A stretch of DNA of 64,000 nucleotides from Larkinella rosea. Lineage in GTDB: Bacteria > Bacteroidota > Bacteroidia > Cytophagales > Spirosomataceae. A model generated the notes under the pieces. That model did no database searches, was not told the DNA's origin, and was given only the letters and a program-made list of their open reading frames with translations. Positions within the stretch are counted from its first letter, which is position 1, and each line of letters begins with the position of its first letter. Made by a program: the position numbers and the translations under genes. The stretch is from NCBI RefSeq assembly GCF_003858635.1, contig NZ_RQJO01000009.1, forward strand, positions 434,001 through 498,000. Direction: 5' to 3'. Below are positions 44,225 through 50,478 of the stretch, in pieces.

Positions 44225-44854
44225 TTTTCTCCCGAAGTCTGCCGGGTTTTCGCCCCAGTGTTCGGTTTCCCATTTCAGGATTTTATTCAGGAAATTATTG
44301 GTTTTCAGCCAGTTTTCGGCTCGGTCAATGAGTTCGAAGAGCGGGGCGTTGCGTGCGGTTTCTTCCAGTTTGGTATTGGCTTTCTTTTTCAGGACCCAAC
44401 TGATGGCGGTTCGGGAGTCGGAGTAGATGGGCAGGTTGCTGTCGCGTTGTTTCAGCCATGCCAGCGCATGTACGATGGCCAGAAACTCGCCGATGTTGTT
44501 CGTGCCGTCGTGATGCGGCCCCTGGTGGAAGAGCAGTTGTTTGGTAGAAGCGTGAACACCCTGGTATTCCATGTCGCCCGTTGCGGTATTCCAGGCGGCA
44601 TCGACGGCGATGCTGTCGGCAATTGGTTTTCCAACAAACAGCTTTTGTCCTTTGCTCTCTGTTCCCGTTCCTTTACCCTGCAAATGCACATGCGGTTTTT
44701 CACCCAGGGCTTTATCGGCCACCGTACGACTGTCAAACGATTTATAGAGTGCGCCGGGAAAATTCTGGATTTGCTCCTGACAGGCCTCCCAGGTGTCGTA
44801 AACTCCTTTTTGCCGCCCCTTCCAGACGACGTAATATTTGGGCGATTTCGCCAT
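44222..44854 (-). CDS. rnhA: Ribonuclease H with viroplasmin-like N-terminal domain
   Basis: Cleaves RNA in RNA:DNA hybrids. The N-terminal ~45 residues (YYVVWKGRQKGVYDTWEACQ; GALYKSFDSRTVADKAL) form a caulimovirus viroplasmin/RNase H1 hybrid-binding domain. The catalytic RNase H fold has the acid residues in SIAVDAAWN, NNIGEFLAIVHAL and YSDSRTAISWV, and the terminal WGENPADFGR. 210 residues. A good promoter lies 24 bp upstream, and a palindrome supplies its stop codon. Confidence 0.92.
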   Translation of the reverse strand: MAKSPKYYVVWKGRQKGVYDTWEACQEQIQNFPGALYKSFDSRTVADKALGEKPHVHLQGKGTGTESKGQKLFVGKPIADSIAVDAAWNTATGDMEYQGVHASTKQLLFHQGPHHDGTNNIGEFLAIVHALAWLKQRDSNLPIYSDSRTAISWVLKKKANTKLEETARNAPLFELIDRAENWLKTNNFLNKILKWETEHWGENPADFGRK

Positions 44855-44877
44855 TATAAATTGGTTGATTACAACGC

Positions 44878-44909
44878 CAAAGATACAAATTGGCGGGAAG
44901 GTGTGTCAA
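44878..44909 (-). promoter_or_regulatory. Bacteroidota-type promoter of rnhA
   Basis: Minus strand: TTG (44909-44907, in ATTGACA), 21-bp spacer, TATCTTTG (44885-44878). The -7 box is an exact match to TAnnTTTG, and the start codon lies 23 bp downstream. Confidence 0.65.
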
Positions 44910-45050
44910 TCGTTTGTTGAAGATATAAACCGTAAAAGCTGGAAAATGGCGCATATTTTATCAAAATAAAGCGCAGATAACGTGGCCGTTGGGTAAGAAA
45001 TTGAAAAAAAAAGGGGTTGTGACGCAACTAAAGTTGGGTTCGAGTCGTAT

Positions 45051-45069
45051 GTACCCCAAATTTGTACCC
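45051..45069. repeat. Direct repeat of TGTACCC
   Basis: Two copies of TGTACCC (the first at 45050-45056, the second at 45063-45069), 13 bp apart, preceded by two small hairpins (GTTG-tgacg-CAAC and CAAC-taaa-GTTG). Such short direct repeats can be arm-type sites of tyrosine recombinases or a regulator site; no integrase is near. Confidence 0.35.
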
Positions 45070-45098
45070 ACAACAACCCACATCGTCGACACCCCTCA

Positions 45099-45392
45099 AT
45101 GGAAGTATTTTTTTATAGTGTAATTGGTTTAGCGGTTCTTTATGGCCTTATTCTGTTTGGAATCGTATGGAAGACACAGAAAAAATGTGAATGCACTCAT
45201 TGCCGGACTGCCATGCACCTGGAACGGACCAACCGGCCGCTGTATGTCCGACGGTTTTACGATTATCTTCCCCTGAAGTTTTTCCGGTGCCGACGCTGCC
45301 AGCGTACATTCTATCTCCACAAAGACACCCCCGATTCGGAACCGGAGAGTATGAAGGAAACCGCGCCCAAACCGAAGGCTTCGTACACCTGA
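45099..45392 (+). CDS. Membrane-anchored zinc-ribbon-like protein
   Basis: 97 residues. One N-terminal membrane helix (FYSVIGLAVLYGLILFGIVW), then a cytosolic or periplasmic domain with two CxxC knuckles (CECTHC and FRCRRCQRTF) that should bind zinc, and a Lys/Pro/Ser-rich tail. The function is unknown; similar small proteins are frequent in Spirosoma-like genomes. It is transcribed alone. Confidence 0.75.
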   Translation: MEVFFYSVIGLAVLYGLILFGIVWKTQKKCECTHCRTAMHLERTNRPLYVRRFYDYLPLKFFRCRRCQRTFYLHKDTPDSEPESMKETAPKPKASYT

Positions 45393-45461
45393 TCGGCCGT
45401 AAAACACTGACGCCCGCTGAATCAGCAGGCGCCAGACGACAGATAAATGGCAGGATAAAAA

Positions 45462-45650
45462 CTACAGAATCGGGTTTTCTTTCATCTGACCGCGAATTAA
45501 CCGCAGTTTTCGATTCAGATCCCGCAACTCCATCTGGTATTTATGGTAAGTAGTGGGATCATTGTTTTTGAGTACGTCGTTGGTGCTGTACAGTAAAACA
45601 GCATTTCGGCGGGCACTGAGCCGCTGGTAGAGTTCGCTGGTAAGGTTCAT
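45462..45650 (-). CDS. Small helical protein, unknown function
   Basis: 62 residues, highly charged and helical (MNLTSELYQRLSARRNAVLL; YHKYQMELRDLNRKLRLIRG), with a probable coiled coil in the C-terminal half. Clear coding character and a clean ATG argue for a real gene. The upstream 238-bp gap contains an 11-bp inverted repeat with one mismatch (ATTTGCCGCGC at 45687-45697, complement at 45729-45739) that may act in its regulation. Confidence 0.65.
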   Translation of the reverse strand: MNLTSELYQRLSARRNAVLLYSTNDVLKNNDPTTYHKYQMELRDLNRKLRLIRGQMKENPIL

Positions 45651-45831
45651 CGGTTGTTGTTTGGTTAGGAATAGAAAAAAGCCCGGATTTGCCGCGCATC
45701 CTGACTATTGTAACTATAACGCTCGTTGCACGGCAAATTACTTACCGTTTATCAGTTCATCGTCGCGCTTATCATATACTACGAAACAAAGTGGGGGATG
45801 TACTATCCTGATAAGTAAGTTTTGGCCCTAA

Positions 45832-45862
45832 AAACAAAAAACCGCCCGCAGAGCGGACGGTT
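45832..45862 (-). terminator. Terminator of murA
   Basis: Stem AACCGTCCGC / GCGGGCGGTT on the minus strand (45862-45853, 45849-45840), one mismatch, loop TCT, followed by TTTTGTTTTT. It lies 27 bp after the murA stop. Confidence 0.85.
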
Positions 45863-45888
45863 TCACAGACTTCTCTTTTTCCGTTGCT

Positions 45889-47196
45889 TTATAAGCGTTC
45901 GATTTTTGCGCCAATGGCATTCAGTCGGCCGTCGATGTTCTGATACCCCCGGTCGATCTGCTCAATGTTATCGATAATGCTGTCGCCTTTGGCCGAAAGA
46001 GCGGCAATCAACAGCGCCACCCCGGCACGTATATCGGGGGACGTCATGCGAATTCCTTTTAGTTGCTGCTGACGGTTGAGGCCGATCACCGTCGCCCGGT
46101 GCGGATCGCACAGAATCATCTGCGCACCCATTTCAATCAGTTTATCGACGAAAAACAGCCGGCTTTCGAACATCTTCTGGTGAACCAGCAGCGTGCCCTG
46201 CGCCTGAATGGCGGTTACGAGAATAATGCTGAGCAAATCGGGTGTAAAACCGGGCCAGGGAGCGTCGGAAACGGTCATCATGCCGCCATCCAGAAAACTC
46301 TCAATCTGGTAGTGTTCCTGAGCCGGAACGAAAATATCATCTCCGCGAAATTCCATCTTGATACCCAGCCGTTTGAAAACATCGGGAATGATACCCAACT
46401 GCGGAATCTGGCAGTTTTTGATCGTTATTTCCGACTGCGTCATGGCCGCCAACCCAATGAACGAACCAATTTCGATCATGTCAGGCAACATGGTGTGCTC
46501 GGTTCCGCCCAGTTTTTCAACACCCTCGATGGTGAGCAGGTTGGAGGAAATACCGCTGATTTTGGCTCCCATGCGGTTCAGCATCGAGCAAAGCTGCTGT
46601 AGATACGGTTCGCAGGCGGCATTATAAATCGTGGTAGTGCCTTCGGCTAAAACCGCTGCCATGACGACGTTGGCGGTTCCGGTTACCGATGCTTCATCCA
46701 GCAGCATGTAGGTGCCTTTCAGATGGCTGGCATCGACGTTGAACATGCCGCTCTCTTCGGAGTCATAATTGAATTTTGCCCCGAGTTTTTCAAATCCCAG
46801 AAAGTGCGTATCCAGCCGCCGACGGCCAATTTTATCACCTCCCGGCCGAGGAATCCGACCGGTTTTGTAACGCCCTAACATGGGCCCCAGCAACATCACC
46901 GAACCACGCAAAGCCGCTGCTTTTTCGCGGTACTGGGCCGTGTCCAGAATGGCAATATCGACCTGATCGGCCTGAAAACGATAGGATGATGCGGCTAGTT
47001 GTTGAACTTTTACGCCCAGATCCCCCAGCAGTTCAATAAGTTTATTGACGTCGCGGATGTCGGGAATATTATGAATCGTAACCGGCTGATCGGTCAGCAA
47101 AACCGCACACAAAATCTGGAGTGCTTCGTTTTTAGCACCTTGTGGATTGATTTCGCCTTTTAAATGTTGATCACCGGCAATTCGGAAAGATGCCAT
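45889..47196 (-). CDS. murA: UDP-N-acetylglucosamine 1-carboxyvinyltransferase
   Basis: First committed step of peptidoglycan synthesis: transfers enolpyruvate from PEP to UDP-GlcNAc. 435 residues with the EPSP-synthase-like double domain (INPQGAKNEALQIL at the N-terminus; DIRAGVALLIAAL near the C-terminus). The active-site loop reads RPGGDKIGRRRLDTH. The residue that is Cys115 in E. coli is Asp121 here, a variant known from other bacteria and associated with insensitivity to fosfomycin. A palindrome and the DUF4290 gene lie upstream. Confidence 0.95.
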   Translation of the reverse strand: MASFRIAGDQHLKGEINPQGAKNEALQILCAVLLTDQPVTIHNIPDIRDVNKLIELLGDLGVKVQQLAASSYRFQADQVDIAILDTAQYREKAAALRGSVMLLGPMLGRYKTGRIPRPGGDKIGRRRLDTHFLGFEKLGAKFNYDSEESGMFNVDASHLKGTYMLLDEASVTGTANVVMAAVLAEGTTTIYNAACEPYLQQLCSMLNRMGAKISGISSNLLTIEGVEKLGGTEHTMLPDMIEIGSFIGLAAMTQSEITIKNCQIPQLGIIPDVFKRLGIKMEFRGDDIFVPAQEHYQIESFLDGGMMTVSDAPWPGFTPDLLSIILVTAIQAQGTLLVHQKMFESRLFFVDKLIEMGAQMILCDPHRATVIGLNRQQQLKGIRMTSPDIRAGVALLIAALSAKGDSIIDNIEQIDRGYQNIDGRLNAIGAKIERL

Positions 47197-47201
47197 AATT
47201 T

Positions 47202-47305
47202 AAAATTATGAATGATGAACGATGAATGATGAATTCTGAACGAGCAGTCTGCACCCATGAAGGATGCAAAACTCATCATTCATAACTCATAATTCATAAT
47301 TCTCA
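47202..47305. repeat. Palindrome family D, copy 1
   Basis: About 100-bp imperfect palindrome between the DUF4290 and murA genes. The left arm is built of tandem ATGAAnGATGAA words (TTATGAATGATGAACGATGA), the right arm of their complements (CATCATTCATAACTCATAAT). Its left end begins about 5 bp from the murA start codon, so it forms most of the murA leader. Confidence 0.8.
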
Positions 47306-47312
47306 ATATTGT

Positions 47313-48113
47313 TTAACGTCTTTTGCGGTTATTCGGATTGTTATTTCCCCGGAAACGGTCGTTGCGGTGGCCCGAATCGCGGTTGTCGCGGCCGCCGGAG
47401 TTGTTATCGCGGTTGCCACGCGGTCCCTGATTCGAGTAAAAATTGTTATTATTCTGGCGATTGCCGGAGGTTTCATTCCGGTTATAAGGCTGGGATGAGC
47501 CGTCATTGCGACCGTGTGAAGAACCCTCGTTCCGGCCGTATGAAGGGCCACTGGGGGTACGGCGGGGCGGTTGGTCGCCCGTCCGCTCGCGCGGGGTCGC
47601 TTCCACAAAACCGTTGGTGCGAATCGACATGATGTCGGCATGGAGTTTTCCGTTTGCCATCTCGTCGAGGTTCGTCAGGATCGTTTCGTCTTCAACGGCT
47701 TCTTTGTTCCAGGTCGAATAGAACGTTTTCATCAACCGGGCCATGTACGATACGAAGGCCAGGCGCTCTTCGGCATCTTCCAGCGAAATGGCTTTGGCAA
47801 TCAGCAGGTTAATGTTCTGGCCGTAGTGTTTGTAGCGCAAACCGTGGGTATTATACGGAACCGGTTGCGGTTTTTTACCCAGTACATCGGCGGTTGGGGG
47901 CGGATAGGGGCTGTCTACGTCCAGTCTGAAATTTGACATGATGTAGAGGTCGTCCCAGAGTTTGTTGTAATAATCCTGATTATCCCGCATGTTGGGATGG
48001 ATTTGCCGCATCAGTTCTACCAGGATATGCGCGTAGCGGGTGCGCTTCTCGCGGTCTTCAATAGTCTGTAGATGTTCGACTAATTTTTGGATGTTGCTGC
48101 CGTACTCTTTCAA
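47313..48113 (-). CDS. DUF4290 family protein
   Basis: 266 residues. The N-terminal ~175 residues are the DUF4290 domain (MKEYGSNIQKLVEHLQTIED; HPNMRDNQDYYNKLWDDLYI; MARLMKTFYSTWNKEAVED). The C-terminal ~90 residues are a low-complexity Arg/Asn/Gly/Ser tail ending NNRKRR, which suggests RNA binding or disorder. DUF4290 next to murA is a conserved Bacteroidota arrangement. The function is unknown. Confidence 0.9.
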   Translation of the reverse strand: MKEYGSNIQKLVEHLQTIEDREKRTRYAHILVELMRQIHPNMRDNQDYYNKLWDDLYIMSNFRLDVDSPYPPPTADVLGKKPQPVPYNTHGLRYKHYGQNINLLIAKAISLEDAEERLAFVSYMARLMKTFYSTWNKEAVEDETILTNLDEMANGKLHADIMSIRTNGFVEATPRERTGDQPPRRTPSGPSYGRNEGSSHGRNDGSSQPYNRNETSGNRQNNNNFYSNQGPRGNRDNNSGGRDNRDSGHRNDRFRGNNNPNNRKRR

Positions 48114-48141
48114 TCGATGGGGCGTCTAGATAGTGTTCTGA

Positions 48142-48149
48142 CAAAAGTA
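48142..48149 (-). promoter_or_regulatory. -7 box of the DUF4290-murA promoter
   Basis: TACTTTTG on the minus strand, an exact TAnnTTTG match, 28 bp before the start codon. No good TTTG was found at the usual distance upstream. Confidence 0.4.
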
Positions 48150-48231
48150 AGAAAAAAAGCGTTGAACTGGCATCATTCCTTTCGGGATCAATTTACCGGA
48201 ACAACCGGCAAAAAGTTGCTGTTGAGGGAAC

Positions 48232-49614
48232 ATGAAGCAGTGGTATCAAATTTTTAAACCGGAACTGACTAAAACCATCCGACTGGCGATCCCGATTGTG
48301 ATTGCCCAGCTGGGAGTGGTCCTGATGGGGGTGACCGACAATCTGTTCGTCGGCCGGTTTTTGGGAGCGGTTCCACTGGCGGGTGCTGGCTTGTCGGTAT
48401 CGCTGGCTTTCCTGGTTTCGAGCATCGGGGTGGGCGGTCTGGCGGTGGGGGCCGCGTTGATCTCGCAGGCCAACGGGCGGGGCAACGCAGCCGAAATCAA
48501 TCAGTTGTTTCGGGCGGGTTTGCGGGCGGCATGGCTGTTTGGAGTCGTTTTTGGGCTGGTGGGAGCGGGCTACGCCTATTATTACAACCTCTTTGGCCAA
48601 ACGCCGGAAGTGACGGTCATTGGCCGGAATTTTACGCTCATTCTCAGCTTATCGAACCTGCCGTTGTTTCTCTTTATTGCGGCCCGGCAGCTTTGCGACG
48701 GTCTGGCGTATCCGCGCGTTGCCATGTCCATCACCCTGTCGGCTCTGCTGTTGAATGCGGTTTTCAATTATGTACTTATCACCGGAGCGGGGCCGTTTCC
48801 GGCGCTCGGCGTGTATGGGTCGGCAGTGGCCACGCTGCTGTCGCGGATTTTTATGGCGGTTGCGGTCATTGCCTACATTCGGCGGGCCACGGTGTTTAAA
48901 CGGTATTTTCAACCTTCGTTTCGCCAGTTGTCCATCGGCAGTTACACCCGAAAAATTCTGCGACTCGGCTTACCGGGCGGGTTGACCTTTTTCTTCGAAG
49001 TGGCCACATTTTCGCTGGCGGCCATGATGGCAGGCTGGCTGGGTGCCAACCAACTGGCGGCTCACCAGATTGCGATCAACATGGCCTCGACGACCTACAT
49101 GATGGCAACAGGTATTTCGGCTGCCGGCGCCATTCGGGTCGGCAATGCGCTCGGTCGCCGGAACCAGATGGCGGTTCGGCGGGCGGGCGTTGCTGCATTG
49201 GTACTGGTAACCGGTTTTATGAGTTTATGTGCGCTGGTTTTCCTGACGGGCAACGATTGGCTGGTAAGTTTGTATCTTCGGGGCAACCCGGAAGTGGCAA
49301 GTCTGGCGGCAACGCTGGTCGTAATGGCCGGTTTTTTCCAGTTATCGGACGGGGTTCAGGTGGTCGGCATTGGGATGTTACGGGGATTGTCCGATGTCAA
49401 TGTTCCAACCATTATATCGTTATTTGCCTACTGGATCATCGGTTTGCCAATGAGTTATATCTTTGGTTTTTGGCTGCATTTCGACGTGGCCGGTATCTGG
49501 ATGGGTTTGCTGGCGGGTCTAACCATGGCCGCCCTTTTATTGCCCATGCGGTTTTTCAGGCTGGTACGTCAGATCAGGCCGATGGATACGGAAGAACGAA
49601 TTTACACGCATTGA
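48232..49614 (+). CDS. MATE-family efflux transporter
   Basis: Inner-membrane cation-coupled drug exporter, 460 residues with 12 predicted helices in two equal halves. Typical starts of both halves are visible: LAIPIVIAQLGVVLMGVTDN and LGLPGGLTFFFEVATFSLAA. It belongs to the NorM/DinF-like group; the substrate is unknown. An SD-like GAGGGAA precedes the ATG. Ten bases separate it from the next gene, so they form an operon. Confidence 0.93.
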   Translation: MKQWYQIFKPELTKTIRLAIPIVIAQLGVVLMGVTDNLFVGRFLGAVPLAGAGLSVSLAFLVSSIGVGGLAVGAALISQANGRGNAAEINQLFRAGLRAAWLFGVVFGLVGAGYAYYYNLFGQTPEVTVIGRNFTLILSLSNLPLFLFIAARQLCDGLAYPRVAMSITLSALLLNAVFNYVLITGAGPFPALGVYGSAVATLLSRIFMAVAVIAYIRRATVFKRYFQPSFRQLSIGSYTRKILRLGLPGGLTFFFEVATFSLAAMMAGWLGANQLAAHQIAINMASTTYMMATGISAAGAIRVGNALGRRNQMAVRRAGVAALVLVTGFMSLCALVFLTGNDWLVSLYLRGNPEVASLAATLVVMAGFFQLSDGVQVVGIGMLRGLSDVNVPTIISLFAYWIIGLPMSYIFGFWLHFDVAGIWMGLLAGLTMAALLLPMRFFRLVRQIRPMDTEERIYTH

Positions 49615-49624
49615 CTGGTCTAAA

Positions 49625-50122
49625 ATGAAATCACTGTTTTCGACGTCGGTTCCACCGGCAGAGCGGTTTTTGAACGCACTGACTCTATTGTTCTTGATCG
49701 GGCAGCTTGCCCTGATTATCGGGTATTATCCCCAATTGCCCGAAACGATTCCGGTTCATTTTGGCCTCGAAGGCAAACCGGATCGGTGGGGAGGCCGAGG
49801 TAATTTGTTGGTTGTACCGGCCATCTCCACTTTTTTGTACCTGCTATTTTGGGGAGTTCGCCAGATTCCGGCTGATTTTTACAACATGCCCGCGCCACTC
49901 ACCCCCGAAAATCGGGAGCGACAGGTCCGGAACTCGCACGAAATGATGGCCATGACGACGGTTGTCATCATGATTTTTATGCTATGGACGCTCTGGGACT
50001 GGGCGCGCTCGGCGGCCAATGCCCAACTGGTGCGGAGCAAACTTGTTCCGATGATTTTTTTGGGCGTGTCGCTGGCGGGAACTTTCATTTACTACATCCG
50101 ACGGGGCTACTCCCTGAAATAA
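49625..50122 (+). CDS. DUF1648 membrane protein
   Basis: 165 residues with four hydrophobic helices. After the first helix comes YYPQLPETIPVHFGLEGKPD, the DUF1648 signature also found in SdpI-like proteins. Its role is unknown; SdpI relatives give immunity to a membrane toxin. It is co-transcribed with the MATE gene and ends 7 bp from a convergent small gene. Confidence 0.85.
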   Translation: MKSLFSTSVPPAERFLNALTLLFLIGQLALIIGYYPQLPETIPVHFGLEGKPDRWGGRGNLLVVPAISTFLYLLFWGVRQIPADFYNMPAPLTPENRERQVRNSHEMMAMTTVVIMIFMLWTLWDWARSAANAQLVRSKLVPMIFLGVSLAGTFIYYIRRGYSLK

Positions 50123-50129
50123 TGGGTGC

Positions 50130-50312
50130 CTACGTCGCGTCTTTCGTACCCCGGATCAGACTGATGCCGGAAAAGAAGAAAATACCGCCCATGATGAGAT
50201 AAACCCAGGATGCCCGGGCGACACCACCGCTGGTGAGATCCATTCCCCCGTAAATCAGCCCCACCAGTCCGGCTAATGTCAATAAGATACCAAAAATGCT
50301 TTTGACGCTCAT
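50130..50312 (-). CDS. Small two-helix membrane protein
   Basis: 60 residues with two membrane helices (SIFGILLTLAGLVGLIYGGM; WVYLIMGGIFFFSGISLIRG) and a short Asp-rich connecting loop. Small proteins of this type, annotated as hypothetical, are common in Bacteroidota. It is convergent with the DUF1648 gene. Confidence 0.75.
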   Translation of the reverse strand: MSVKSIFGILLTLAGLVGLIYGGMDLTSGGVARASWVYLIMGGIFFFSGISLIRGTKDAT

Positions 50313-50478
50313 AATCTGTTGAAGTAATTGGTTTGTAGGCTATAAACTGTTTTGGACCCAAATTGTCTGTGATGAACGCCCGATCTTTTTTTGCGAGGGG
50401 GCAGCTGCCCGCTGATTTTGTTTTTTTTCGGTAAATTCGTACCTAATTTCGCCGGTTCCCAGACCGGATAAACCCTTT

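Noticed and set aside
45030-45060. GGGTTCGAGTC as the T-arm of a tRNA
   Set aside because: No complementary T-stem, anticodon arm or acceptor stem can be formed around it.
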